DNA of 64,000 nucleotides from Ischnura elegans (GCF_921293095.1 NC_060258.1:5394001-5458000); one strand, 5' to 3'; positions 33,130-45,140 are shown, counted from the first letter of the stretch. The notes: generated by a model not told the origin, from the letters alone. A program made the numbers and translations.

Positions 33130-35413
33130 CAGTAGAATCCTGATTTAAAGTTTTTCAGCGGGGACAAAATTTAAAACACTAAATGCGGAAAAACACTAAA
33201 TGAGGACCTGCCATTTTTTTCAGGTTTTAGGGCCTGTAATGATTGAAATGGCTTTTTATGAATAAAAAATATTATTTTAAGTAACTTGAAGGTGCTAAAT
33301 GCAGCAACAAATTCATTGATTAAATGTCTTTGCCCAATTACGGTTGGATTATACTTTTCAGGAATCAGTTAAAAAATTGGTAGTAAAAATAAGTAATGAG
33401 AGGATGACAATTGTTTCAATGAAATATTTTAAGAAAATTATAATATTCATCAACTTAAAAGCATTCCCACACGGAATATTATTATGGAAATTAGTGATTC
33501 CATTTTACGCATATTTCAGTGGCCTCGAAGTAATTTTAAATTTTTTTCTGTAAAAGTGACATGTAGTGACTATTGCATTTCTAATATCATAAAAAAAAGG
33601 TGTAAGTAGGTACTTGAAAAATTGTCATTGCATCAGTAAAGATGAGTGAAATAAAGGGACAGCAGAAGATCGCTAATCCCGAATTATAAACTATTGAATA
33701 TATAGGAAAAGGAAGGTTTTCTGGAATTTTGACAATTTAACGTTTTCTGTTGCCTCGGCGAAACGAGCGATTTATGAGCCTCCTGTGCGCACATTTTGGA
33801 TTTCGAGGTCATCCAAATAAAGGAGAATCTTTTTTCTAGTATGCGTACAAGTCGATGAGAACACCAGATTCGTTATTATATATCCGCGGCCTCATGCAGG
33901 TCGAATGGAGCCTGGAGAAGTTGCTTACGCGGCGCGCTGATCACCTTGACTCCGACTCACCATGTTTCTCAGCAGCTTTTAATAAAATTTGGTTGGACCT
34001 TGAATAACCATTAGCTAAACTGTGTTAAGTTGAAAGGTTTAATCTTCAACAGAACTGGATTTCATCTGAAAAATTGACAGTGCCTCTGCAGTTTTGGCAA
34101 TTTCGTCCGAGTTATGGTGTCGCAGTCAAGCACCAAGGGATTCCTGCTGGATTTTCGTATTTTTCCGCGCTCATCTATTTTACCGTGATATATGGTGATT
34201 TTTTTTCCAGCATGAGCGATTTATTTAGAGTCATGGGCATGCCGAGGACAGCCGAGAAACATGGTGAGTCGGAGTCAAGGTGATCAGCGCGCCGCGTAAG
34301 CAACTTCTCCGGGCTCCATTCGACCTGCATGAGGCCGCGGATATATGACATTGAATCTGGTGTTATCATCGAGTTGAATCACCATCGACTTGTACGCATA
34401 CTAGAAAAAAGATTCTCCTTTTTTGGATGACCTCGAAATCCAAAATGTGCGCTCAGGAGGCTCATTGTCAAAACTCCGATTGTCATTCTCTTTAGACATA
34501 AAATAGCACCAGATCTTTGAATCGACAGCGATATCAACCAGCCACATGTTGGTATCTAGGCTCCGGGATATCTAAATTACGATGTAAAATAATGTTGTTC
34601 CATTAGGAAAGAATGTTTTCACTCACGATCATGACAGAGGAAACACTTCCTCGTTTCTTTCGCTGTTCCTCCGTGGAAACTGACCTTGGAATGGATTATA
34701 AAAATAATCTTCTAGTGAACTTCACAAATGATATCGAGCCTCTTATGAAAAGAGAAAGTAGCTGACTGGAAAAATATTGGGCTAACAATGGACTGCCCGT
34801 AGAGAGTAGAGTAGAAAGGGGCATAAGCCGTCAATTGAAAACATTACGAGGAAACCATCATTGTAGCGGCCCTCGGATGATAACTCGTGTCATCAGTCGT
34901 CACGTATCATCGAAGTTCACGAAGTGAAGGACAAGGTAGTTAGAGGTTATCAAGGGATGACTTAGCTCCTTTAGATCGGATCTGATACAAAAAGTGTTTG
35001 GTGTGTTTGGATCAGAAGGGGAGCGAAACATTACGAGAGGACAAATCACCCAGCTTGCGAGTTGAAGGTCCCAGCGCTGCATTCGCGGAAGAAAGCAGTT
35101 GAAGGAGCGTTCCCCGGTAAATTCTAATGACTCTTGGTAAACTTTCATGAGAGACTTCTTGTCGATGAGCAGAAATTCCAAGATTTTGATAATCATTTGC
35201 ATGAGCCGTCTTGAAAAAACGTTAAATCGGGCAAATAAATCTTGTGCGGGAAAAATTTTTACGACCATATATGCGGAAAAACGCAAAATGCAGAAACACT
35301 AAATACAGATAATTTTTACATTGTCCTAATAGGGAATGAATCGGGACCGCAAAAAATAAACGCTAAATGCGGAAAAACGTTAAATGCGAAGATGTTAAAT
35401 CCGGATCCGACTG
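33130..35413. mobile_element. 2,284-bp pogo-like element in an intron
   Basis: Ends are CAGTAGAATCCTGATTTAAAG-like and the complement CAGTCGGATCCGGATTTAAC. TA is duplicated at 33128-33129 and 35414-35415. Repeated ctaaatgcggaaaaac motifs lie just inside both ends. Other copies of this intron (19960-20025, 31990-32056) show the unfilled site. The interior has no transposase but a large inverted repeat (33774-33975 / 34246-34465). Confidence 0.85.
33774..34465. repeat. ~200-bp inverted repeat with 270-bp spacer
   Basis: Arms 33774-33975 and 34246-34465 are near-exact reverse complements, for example GAGCCTCCTGTGCGCACATT, TCATGCAGGTCGAATGGAGC and GCGCGCTGATCACCTTGACT. It could be a nested foldback element or a long hairpin transcript source. 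Confidence 0.85.
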
Positions 35414-35466
35414 TAATGCAAACAGCCGTTGCCAACTTCTTACTTCATTCTTCATTCATACCTTAG

Positions 35467-36048
35467 GACAGAGTCGAGGTTCACCTGCAGGAGGCAGATG
35501 TCGAAGAATCTGTGAGTTAATGCTATATTTATATTTGATACTTAGACTAGAAAAGTACCTATTGCACACCATGTAAATCATCTGAAATCAACCTATAACT
35601 TTCCCGAATCAATATAAGCAAATGTCTGACTTTGGGTTTCTTTATACTCTGTTAGGGAAACATGGATGACATAATCCTCTTACTTACAACCAGGGATTGG
35701 AGTCTCAACTACCTCAGATGCCGCGGGGTAGGTAAAGGAAGAACTGTTTCAAGTTGTGACATTGAAAGTTATAGTGCTAATTTTAGTTATTTTAGGGCGC
35801 CGAGATATCGAGGAAGAACGGATCCCCACCATCGCCATTGCCTCGGGTGAGTTAATATACAGCAGAAAGAGAAGAGGAGAGTTGTGAACAAGTGCTTGGA
35901 TTTTATTGAACTTCTTCATTTTTCATTTGAACAAACATAAGTTAAAAATGCCTTTTTTCTTTATTTCTTTCAGGGGTAAGGATACGGATTCAGTTGGAAT
36001 GGAGGAAACACCAGTTGTTTTGAACGAGGAGGTTGATGCCCTATTTAT
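35467..36048 (+). CDS. Family exons 4-7 of the unit after the insertion
   Basis: Exon 4 35467-35511 (45 nt, DRVEVHLQEADVEES). Exon 5 35656-35727 (72 nt, GNMDDIILLLTT...LRCRG), which is 22 nt shorter than in other units and so changes its exit phase to 0. Exon 6 35796-35846 (51 nt, GAEISRKNGSPPSPLPR in the phase-0 reading). Exon 7 35981-36048 (68 nt, DTDSVGMEETPVVLNEEVDA), 7 nt shorter than its duplicate at 36365, which breaks its frame. Splice sites are retained throughout. Exons 4-6 still join in frame. Confidence 0.5.
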
Positions 36049-36186
36049 GTGAGTCAACCATTTGTTCTCACTTGATAATAAGACTAGAGGGATACTTACT
36101 TTAGTCCGTGCTAATTACCCAAATTCTACCTTTTCCTTATGCGGAAACATGGTTCATTCCCGTTAATTAAGTTTTCCCAATTTTAG

Positions 36187-36439
36187 GATGCTGATACATC
36201 TGTGGAAGACGGGTCTCCACAGTCAAAACTGTCGCAGGTGAATACAGAACCTAGGTGAATAGCAGATTTAGATAACAAAATTTTCATTTTGTTACTTATC
36301 CCACTTCTTCATTTGTAAAATCATTAGTGTAAAGTTTCTCCTTTTTGTTTATTTCATGTCTAAGGAAACGGATTCCGTTCATTTGGAGGAAGCACCAGTT
36401 GTTTTGAACGGGGAGGTGGACAGGCTATGCCCTATTTAT
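36187..36439 (+). CDS. Two phase-0 family exons (copy B)
   Basis: 36187-36237 (51 nt, DADTSVEDGSPQSKLSQ) and 36365-36439 (75 nt, ETDSVHLEEAPVVLNGE then VDRLCPIY). Both have clean acceptors and gtgaat/gtgagtc donors. The first peptide is identical to the one in copy A2 (4817-4867). The second differs by a 9-nt in-frame difference, consistent with coding constraint. Confidence 0.6.
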
Positions 36440-36575
36440 GTGAGTCAACCATTTATTCCTACTTGATAATAAGACTAGAGGGATACTTATTTTAGTCCAT
36501 GCTATTCAACCAAATTCTAAATTTACCTTACTCGGAAACAATTTATCCCCGGCAATTTATTATTTACAATTTTAG

Positions 36576-36862
36576 GATGCTGAGACATCTGCGCTAGACA
36601 GGGCCCAAAATCGCAACTGCCACGGGTGAATTCATAACTTCGGTGAATAGCAGATTAGGAAAGAAATTTTTTATTATGTTCCCAGGTTTTACACCGCTTC
36701 TTTGTTTTATCTTCGTGCATACATATGTTGATAATGTCTCTCGTTATGCTTGTTTCATATTTTAGTGAATATAGTGAATTGTAGTAGTATTCGGATATAG
36801 TGAAATTGGGGGAGACACCAGAGGTGATTATCCTGGATTTGGAGGCTCAGTTGAAGACCTCT
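36576..36862 (+). CDS. Two further family exons, the first damaged
   Basis: 36576-36625 is a duplicate of the DADTS exon (DAETSALDRAQ...), one base short. An open stretch ending at 36862 reads SDIVKLGETPEVIILDLEAQ then LKTS before donor gtgagtcc, phase 0. Its start is uncertain because the nearest acceptor (atattttag, about 36765) is followed by stops in that frame. It would splice in frame to the 120-nt exon at 37160. Confidence 0.4.
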
Positions 36863-37159
36863 GTGAGTCCATCAAACTTGTTGCCAATGGTGACACTTTT
36901 TTAACTTTCTTGAACCGTTATTTACCATTCATTTTATCATTCACCACTATTTATCATTCAATTAGCATGAATTGAAGCGAAAAATAAAACCACTCTCATG
37001 GAGCTCTTTAAGTATTGGTATATGATCCAATTTATCATACTTTTCTCAGTTTAGGTGGTAAGTAAATGCTCGAAAAAAAATCCAGTAAAAGTGGATACTG
37101 GATGTTTACAACACAACAATTTTACATGTGTAAATATTTGCAATGTAATTCTTTTGTAG

Positions 37160-37279
37160 GTGGGTAAAAGGCGTGGACTTGTGACTCGATTTTTTTATAC
37201 GTTCAATTTGAGTAGCTTATTTGAATGTTGTGCCATAAAATTCGATGAGTGTTTACGACTATATATTGAAGAAATATAG
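37160..37279 (+). CDS. 120-nt stop-bearing exon (copy B)
   Basis: Acceptor cttttgtag, then VGKRRGLVTRFFYTFNLSS, continuing to a stop at 37277-37279 (39 residues). Length and stop match 5280-5399 exactly. Differences are few and none is an indel. Best candidate for the terminal coding exon of the zinc-finger transcript, about 300 bp beyond the last phase-0 exon. Alternatively the transcript could skip it and continue to the SGNH exons at 45.1 kb. Confidence 0.5.
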   Translation: MGKRRGLVTRFFYTFNLSSLFECCAIKFDECLRLYIEEI

Positions 37280-37936
37280 AAAAGGAAACACTTGCAGAAC
37301 AGTTTTGAAGTGAAAACTTCTTATTTTGAACTGGCGCACTTTTTTCAGATTGGTAGAATAAACTGAACTTGTGTGACCATCACCTCAAAATCGTCACCGC
37401 CTCACTGTTAATGTAGGGGAGGGGATTAAAGAGTTTTAAGTTTGCTCATTTGTCATGTATGAAAATATATTCTGAAGCAGAAAGCATTGCTACGTTTAGT
37501 GTTGACAAAACTTTGTCAATTTTGTTCATAGCAGTAGTTATAAAAAATATTTTCTTGAATTGCTGTTAGTAACATGGCTTTTCCGAGTTTATATTTGTAA
37601 TCCAGTTTGTTGCATAGGCTTCTTGTACTTTTTTAATGTCAGTCAATGTCATAAAGTTTTCAAATAAAAAGTTTTCACGTCCAACGGCAGTCCCACGACT
37701 GCCATGTTTTTTTCTAGAATTGCAGCTACTTGACTGTTGCAACTGGAATTTAAATTTGTGTTGCTTGTTTACTTTTGTTTTTAAAGAAATGCAAAGTAAG
37801 TTTGTTGGCATAATTTGTATAACATGTTGAGTTTTCTTCCATGGCTTGGTGCATACTCAAGCCCTTAGTTCAAGGAAGTAGGGCCTTCTACTCTTATAAG
37901 TTCAGTTGGTTCTAATATTATTCATTTCTTATCTAG

Positions 37937-38090
37937 TGCTCCGAGCTGTGTGGTCACAAGGAAAAGCAGAGGTGTTGTGTCAGATAGGAGATGTTGAAAT
38001 AGACAGCTTTGAAGGATCCTGGTCAGCCTGATAGGATGGAGACCGTCAGAGGTGTAGCTTCATGTGTCTGCAGCCGGACCTGAAATATGG
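37937..38090 (+). CDS. Candidate exon of unknown product (copy B)
   Basis: Paralogue of 513-662 with the same acceptor and donor. The frame LRAVWSQGKAEVL continues CQIGDVEIDSFEGSWSA and then meets a stop at about 38029, earlier than in copy A1 because of small indels. Probably decayed here. Confidence 0.3.
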
Positions 38091-38215
38091 GTAAGTTTGT
38101 CTGTCATTTCACATGGAGCGATAAAATATATTGTTTAGCCACTACCAGCCATGGGATGAACTTGGGAGTTTTGAATCCTTACATTAAAAGGTTATTAATT
38201 GCTCTGTAAAAATTA

Positions 38216-40807
38216 CACAGGTCAACAGTGGTTTTGGTGCCGGAGCTTTTAAAGCTGATTTCAAGTGTAATTAGGGTGCTGAATCCAAATATGATGTTAG
38301 TTTTTTCCTGTCAGCTCTAGTTTTCAAGATACAGATATGTTGTTACTTATGCAAAAAAATGTTCAATATGACGATTTGGGATAATTACATAAATGATAAA
38401 ACCCACTAAACATAAAGACTTGATTTATGTATAGGAATGTTAAATCACCTACAATTACAATAGTTTTAAAATACAATTGAATATAAATAGTAACATTTTT
38501 AATGAAATTACACAATTTAAAAGAAAAGATGTAAAAATGTCACTCAACACTTCGGATGCTTCTTTTGCGTGATTTTCTTGCGTGCACTTTGTTGAAACAC
38601 TTGTTTTAAGCACCAGAAGTAATCTGTCATCATATGGTTACCCCATCTTCCTTGGTAGCGATCTTCCATTGTTTTGATTTCCTAGTGAAATCTTTCACCA
38701 TGTTTTTCTATTGGTCGCCTAAATTTTCAGGCAAACAGTCAAAGCGCCTGTATAGGTAGTGAACGTTTATGCTCATGTTACATCCTAGTGATTTAAAGTT
38801 AGAGAGCATATTGTTTACCAGCTTGAGATAATTCTACCGTTTCAGTTTGTGATTCAGTTTGTTTTTTTTACCAGAAAACCAGAAAAATTTTTATTACCTC
38901 AACAAATGAAAGCCAATTGTTTTTTTCAATCTCATTCTTTGACTTGACAAAAGCAGGATCCTTTGTTAGTTGTTTGACTTGTGGCCCGTCAAAAATTCCA
39001 GCTTTAAGTTTTTCTATACCTATCTGTGGCATTTTTATTCTTATGTAGCCGAAGCATGGTCCATCCTTGTCAAGAGCCTTTATAAATTGCTTCATTAGGC
39101 CTAGTTTAACATGAAGGGGCGGTAAGGTGATTTTCTCCCGTTCTCCCGAGACTCAGCAATAATGTTTTTACCCAGCAATTAAATTTTCTCTCTTTGACCA
39201 CTCCTCCTTAATCCAGTGGTTTGTCTGTCCTTGCTAACACAGAGGCAAAAGAAATAAGGATTTTTGTGTTGCTAAACTGCTGCCCAAGAAGAAAGTTCAC
39301 CATTTTTAAATCTACACAAACTACCTAGCGATATCCCTGGTATTTTTATCTTCTATAAGAAAAAAGCTATTGTATCATATTCTTCTTCCATTTCAGTTGA
39401 ATGAGCGATTGGTATTAAGCCAAACTTGTTGACATTGTGAAGAACACATTTTAAGGTGCGCTTGGAGGTATCAATGAACAAACGCCAATCACTAGCTTCA
39501 TGATGCGGTAGTTCAATTCCTTTCAGAAGACCTCTAACGTCTAAAGTAAGATTGTCTTCTTGAGTAAAGAAGAGTAGCAAATCCTTTTCCCTTGTGCGAT
39601 AAAAATTAATTTTTGCACCTTGTTCCATCAAATTATTTTCATGAATCCTTGAAGCTGGTAGTTCAGATGCTTTCTTCGATAAGTTCAATTCTCTAACAAG
39701 GTTGCTTAGTTCATCATGATTAAATAGTTGAGGATTTGTTGATACTGCCTCGCAGTCACTACCACTATTGTTAATAACATCAAGAATGTGTTCACATAGC
39801 TCATATTCATCCTCACACGAATCTGGTAATGCCTGAAATATTAGGATCGGGATTTCTTCTGAATAGGGTACTGGGCATCTAGCTGAAGGTACATATGGAT
39901 ATTTCCAATTATGGCGATTTCTTTGACTAATTCCCGAAACATTTACCATGCAAAAATAACAGTTGTCAATATGGTTTGTAGGTTCTCTCCAAACCATTGT
40001 CACACCAAACTTTAAAATTTTCCTTTTTCCTGTAGTCCACTACCGCTGATGTTCTGTACATGTTTTACAAAAAACGTACGGTGCTCACTTTTTAGCTTGG
40101 TCACCAAGCTGAACACCGAAATATCCCAAGCATGTGCGTTTCATGAAGTCTGTAATGTTTTTCCTATTTTCTTTTAAAGTATATTCCCCACAAATGTAAC
40201 AAAACACATCACAGTGATTTACACAGCTTCTTCGATTTGAGCTCATTTTTAGAGGTGGCTTAAAAACCTTTGAGAATTTGACCATTTGCTTTCGGGAATC
40301 CCCTTACCTACTTACTCCCGCCTCTCCATTTTCAAGGACACGCTATCTTTTTACCACATCCCCCTTATTTACTCTGCTCCACTTTTCTGTGATTCTTCCC
40401 ACGTGTCGTTATTCCACAGTTATGACTTTGGTCCTTTTCCACCGCGGATTTCCATATCCCTTAGTTGGATCTTTTCCCACTGTCTCCACTTGTACCTACG
40501 CCTGTCTCCCCTTCTTCTAACACGATAATCCTCCCCAACCCCTTCTCAAAGGTAAAAAGGTGATTTTCAAAGTAAATACTGCATAGTGGCTATGAATTAG
40601 TTATTTTTATAAATTCATTTGAATTTGAAAAAAATTTCTGAAAAATATCAAATATTTAAAAGACTCTAATCATAAAATTTGCGGTATCTAAAAAGGTAAA
40701 GCTGTTACATAAAAACAGACAACATATTTGGATTCAACACCACGCATATTGTAAATACCAGCTCAAAAACTCCCGGCTCCAAAAAAAAACTTTTTTGTTG
40801 GCGTGTG
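38216..40807 (-). mobile_element. 2.6-kb DNA transposon with CACAG/CACAC ends
   Basis: The ends are CACAGGTCAACA and the complement of CACACGCCAACA. They extend as imperfect inverted repeats of about 85 bp that share GCTGAATCCAAATATG / GTTGAATCCAAATATG. TTA is duplicated at 38213-38215 and 40808-40810. Copy A1 shows the empty site at about 790-795. The CAC(A) ends with a 3-bp duplication recall CACTA/EnSpm elements, while TTA also fits PIF/Harbinger; I cannot decide. It carries the broken protein at 38546-40285. Confidence 0.88.
38546..40285 (-). pseudogene. Broken transposon protein with N-terminal zinc motif
   Basis: Reading the minus strand from about 40250: CVNHCDVFCYICGEYTLKEN (Cys-rich start) and YFGVQLGDQ, then CKTCTEH and TTGKRKILKFGV. 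Next is a 216-codon open run (40003-39353) with MVWREPTNHIDNCYFCMVNV, SARCPVPYSEEIP and LLKGIELPHHEASDWRLFID. After breaks come MKQFIKALDKDGPCFGYI, LKAGIFDGPQVKQLT and finally GERFH, TMEDRYQGRWG and DYFWCLK. I recognise this order from a protein abundant in insect and cnidarian genomes, usually unannotated. At least four frame breaks or stops separate the pieces, so this copy is dead. The Cys pairs (CYIC, CKTC, CYFC) suggest a zinc-binding N-terminus. Confidence 0.8.
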
Positions 40808-40939
40808 TTATCAGACCACCATGTGGTGTCTTCCTTCATAATTAGGTGTTGAAAAAGTGGTATTTTTCCACAATAAAACCAGCAGATCGGCGGTTTTCAG
40901 TGATTATATCATAAAACCATGCCCAAAAATTTCTTACTC

Positions 40940-41870
40940 TACACCTTCATGTTATGGTCTACGGTACTTAAAATTTTGTTAATATTTCATCCTAAAAGTG
41001 TTGTTGATTTTTGCATATGAAAGTGTCACTTTTTAACGAAATGTGTATGAAGTTAGTGGGACTGGAAAATTGGCACTTTAAGTCGAATTTCATAATTTCA
41101 AACCTTTTTCGCAAAGAATTGCAGCAGAATTTCAGGACAAGATTGGGTCTTATAATAGACATTCCAAGAGCGGGTAGCGGTACCACAAATGGTGGAAATA
41201 CGAGCAAGACGTTTCTTCTCAAATCCAAAGCTATCGGCGGAAATTAGTGGTGCATAAAAAAATCAAATACTTGTGTGTTTGTGTTTCATTATCTTCAACC
41301 CTTCTTCTTGGCGTTGATTTTCAATAAATGCAGCATGTACGTTTTCAGTTATTCTAAGTTATGAACAAAAAAATAAGTCACTGTAATTTTGGCTCACAAC
41401 AAAGAACTGAGAGTGTCATATTTTATTACTTTACGAGGGCTTTTTTTCATAGGCAATAAATCGGATATTTTGTCAAACTTCGCTACAAATCTACACTTAG
41501 AGGGAGGTCTGTTTGAGATTAGTGTCTTAATCTACACCTTCATGTTATGGTCTACGGTACTTAAAATTTTGTTGATATTTCATCCTAAAAGTGTTGTTGA
41601 TTTATGCATATGAAAGTGTCACTTTTTAACGAAATGTGTATGAAGTCAGTGGGACTGGAAAATTGGCACTTCTTTAAATCGAGTTTCTTAATTTCAAACC
41701 TTTTTCGCAAGGAATTGGTAAAAAAGGCAAGGCTTTCAGGACAAGAATGGGTCTTATAATAGACATTCCAAAAGCAGGTAGCGGTACCACAAATGGTGGA
41801 AATACTAGCGAGACGTTTCTTCTCAAATCCAAAGCTATCAGCGGAAATTAGTGGTGCGCAAAAAAATCAA
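40940..41870 (+). repeat. Local duplication of a ~340-bp block
   Basis: 40940-41280 and 41533-41870 are near-identical (ctacaccttcatgttatgg ... gtttcttctcaaatcc). The single counterpart in copy A1 is at 915-1240. About 250 bp of unrelated sequence lies between. Confidence 0.8.
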
Positions 41871-42180
41871 TTACTTGTATGTTTCATTATCTTCAAACCC
41901 TTTCACTGCTATGAACGTATCTAGTATGTTGGCACGGCAGACTGCGGTGAACGTACTTTTTCTTCCTCCCTACCATGTGCATTCGCCCAAGCAATCCGAA
42001 AGGTTGCTAATCCGGGACCCTTTCCTCGACGAGCTCACCCTTGCTGGGCCTTATCTTCAACCCTCCAAGCCGGGGGCTTCCTTCCCCAAAATTGACCACT
42101 CTGACAGCAATTTGAAAATCAATCAGTCCATCCCATCATCAAGAAATGATTGTTTTCATTGCACTCCTGCTTTTAGAGCA

Positions 42181-43631
42181 ATCTTTTTCGTCTTTGAAAC
42201 ATGTTTCTGCGATAAAGATAAGGATTTTGTTAACTTTGCTAAAGTGGCCATTTTCTGGGTTATGCCCCGAAGTAGTTCCTAAGTCATTGATTGTACTTGT
42301 ATGAATATAATAAGCAGCTAACCTGCAGCACTTTTAATATTAAAATTAGGGAATTTTTTATGTCTCCACCATTTTGTTTTAGAGAAGCCCCTGATTGTTC
42401 TAAATGCCTCGCAATGACCGCTATACTATTGTTTTTTTCTTAAAATTGTTTGAATAATAGCTCAAATATTTTTGTAACAAAAGGATGCATAAAAATAATG
42501 CCGAAACGGGTTTCAAGTGATTCAAATCTGCTACCAAATTTCATTTTTGAAATTACGACATTGTAATTTTTTTTCCAGCTTCCTTCGATTTGGGACCACT
42601 GTGCGTCATTGACATCTCAATAACCAAGTACTAAGCCTTCTCTAACCAGTGGCATTTCCTCCTTTACTCCATTCCCAAATCCCAGGGCCCCTCTTCATTT
42701 GGTTTATTTAACAGTAGCCACTCACTTCCCGTGTTGGAACCCCAACCCAATAGGATTTCCCATCTCATTATTTGCTAACGTCCCAAACTGAACCACTTCA
42801 CATTATCTCCTTACGGCTGCGCAATTTTTTCCATTTCTATAAATATAAGAAGAAAAATGTTCACTACAATTGGCAACAACAATGGAAGTATTGGATGGAT
42901 ACACAAGTAACCATCAATCACAATGACATATATATTGTTGGTTTTCTTAAAATTGTTTAAATAGTAGCTGGTGGAATCATTCTAAAATGAAGGGATAGCA
43001 TCAAAATATCACCATTTCAAACAGTGTGTGGCAGTATAACTCGTTAGCATGCATGACGTTTTTTCAATCATGTGGTGAGCAAGTGGGAATCCAACTGCAT
43101 GCTGCATATTCATGATTGTTCACACCTGGCCAAAGAGTGTAGATGTGGCTCGTAGGGTGATTTCATTATTTTATCTAACAGCCTACGGTGGTATAATTTG
43201 TCAGCATGAGTGACGTTTTTGCAAAAATGTCAATTCCAATACTGTTTTCCCATGTTTTGTACCGATGTTTCCCACCGATTGTAACTGTACCACTGCAGCA
43301 GCTAACCCATTCCTTACCATTGCCGCGAGAACGCAACGCAAACTTTGCAATTTCTTTTCTCCGTATGTGTCCCTTTTTTTGCTTCTCCATGAGATACGTA
43401 AAACGCTTTTTGGATTACCTCTTTCTCTTTTTTATTTAGCTTAAGCTTTCCTCTTTTTTATTTTCTATTTTCAGAAGTGGGGGAAGCGGTGGAGGATAGT
43501 GGGGGGGCTAGGTTGCATGCAAATGTCATTCGCGTCTCGACAACACAAACAATGCAGTGGATAGCATTATGTGAACTTTCGCAAACCCTGCTGCTCTCCA
43601 AGGCATAATGACATTGTATGGTCAATATATA
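42181..43631. other. Gene-free stretch
   Basis: No recognised gene. A weak exon-like patch follows acceptor ttctattttcag at 43475 (EVGEAVEDSGGA-like in one frame) but lacks a good donor, so it is not called. Confidence 0.4.
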
Positions 43632-44743
43632 CAGTAGACTCTCGTTAATACGAACAACGTTGTTACGAAGTTCTCGTTATTACGAAGCAAATCGTTGGTC
43701 CCGTCGAAAAGGCCTATCCAAGCTATAGTATAAGAAACGTTATTACGAAATTTTCGTTTTTACGAAATTACGAACCTAAGTCCCGGTCCCGGCGGTTACA
43801 ATATGAACTTTATTATGAAGTTACACGCACAAGTCACGGCATTTAGGTGGATATTCACTGCACTTAATTTTTAATAATCGTGCCACGTTTAAGTTATTCT
43901 CGTGTACTGTGCCAAAGAGCGTCAATTATGGTTCTTTATTCAGTTTACGCGCTATATCATATAACAGCCTTCATTCCTGTGAAGTCGTGGTGGCCCACTC
44001 ATAGTTAGTAAATTGGATGTACAGTCAATCCTCTTCCTTGTACACATTCGATGTACGATTTTTCAGAGATACGAGAATTCAAAACTTTCAAATTTCAAAT
44101 TCGGCACCTTTCGATTTGGCCTATACTATGCGGTGTGGCGCTGGGAAACTCTCACTGTGATCACAATCTAAATAAGGTATCATTGAATCTGGTGTGAATT
44201 TTGGAACTGTTCAGCGTTTCGCCCGTTCTTCATTACCGCGGGGAGCTATTTTTTCGTCTCCGGATGCATCGCAGGCCCCGCTAGATTAGTTCGCCACAAT
44301 CGTGAGTTAGCGCATACGTGTAATGCAGTGTTGCATCCCGCAGGATAACCGTACTTCCCGATAATTTACATGCAGTCCGGCTGGTGAGAGTTGTCCGATT
44401 ACGGCACAATAGGAGGGGCGGATAATCCTGTGCCAGCACGGTTTAGAGCCAATCGCTGTCCCCCAAACGCACCCCACACCCTCGCCTAGTCATACAACGT
44501 TGTCAAATGCATAAACGAGCACTGAAATAAGCCTGATCCACCAAAATAAGCCCATTCTTCAAATCACAAGAACAAGTAATTATTCCTCTAGGTCCTTCAC
44601 GGTCGTCGTCCCTTCCGGTTCTTTTCTTCATGGAACACTTTGTAAGCGTTTCCCTTTCTTACCTAGCCCCTTTATCCCCTACCCAGACCATTGTCTGTTA
44701 CTGGACAACTCTCGGGTCAACTGGACAACACGAGAGTCTACTG
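43632..44743. mobile_element. 1.1-kb pogo/Tigger-like element
   Basis: Ends are CAGTAGACTCTCGTTAAT and the complement CAGTAGACTCTCGTGTTG, with TA at 43630-43631 and 44744-44745. Inside the left end are repeated ttacgaa motifs typical of this family. At about 44023 a second terminus-like sequence (CAGTCAATCCTCTTCCTTG) suggests a nested fragment. No transposase. Confidence 0.85.
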
Positions 44744-45098
44744 TATATAAATGTCTTATAAATGTAAAAATGAACCTGCACAGCCATAAAACTGGTTGTG
44801 ACGTTCACCATCATGACACACTAGGCTAAAAAATAATCTCATTCAGCCTCAATGTAGGCTGTCAACAACAAGCAAGTCTTTTGACCATGTAAAGCTGTGC
44901 CTTTTTGACCACCTACCCTGAGAGGCCAGAGACTGTTCATTACCAGAGTTTAAGCGTTGTCTCCACCTATGGATATGTAGACAAGCTTTCTACTCTATGA
45001 ATGAATTTCTTGAATGCAGTACTCGTAATTGTATTATTTAGCTCTAGTATTTCATTGACTTTGACGAAGACTATTGCATTGTATTGTGTTAAACGTCG

Positions 45099-45135
45099 AA
45101 TAAATAATAATAATAATTATTATTATTATTATAAT
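45099..45135 (+). repeat. (ATA)n/(ATT)n microsatellite at a splice acceptor
   Basis: A run of aataataat followed by attattatt, a self-complementary microsatellite, directly upstream of ataatttcag, the acceptor of the first SGNH exon. It occupies the position of the polypyrimidine tract. Confidence 0.85.
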
Positions 45136-45140
45136 TTCAG

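Larger units (their letters stand above)
36110..42180 (+). repeat. Copy B of the duplicated 3' segment
   Basis: Counterpart of A2 (4728-5555) and A1 (1-1573), in uninterrupted order. It has gained a 2.6-kb transposon (38216-40807) and an internal duplication (40940-41280 against 41533-41870). Confidence 0.8.

Noticed and set aside
43475-43512. Exon-like EVGEAVEDSGGA patch
   Set aside because: Good acceptor but no usable donor and no paralogous copy to support it.
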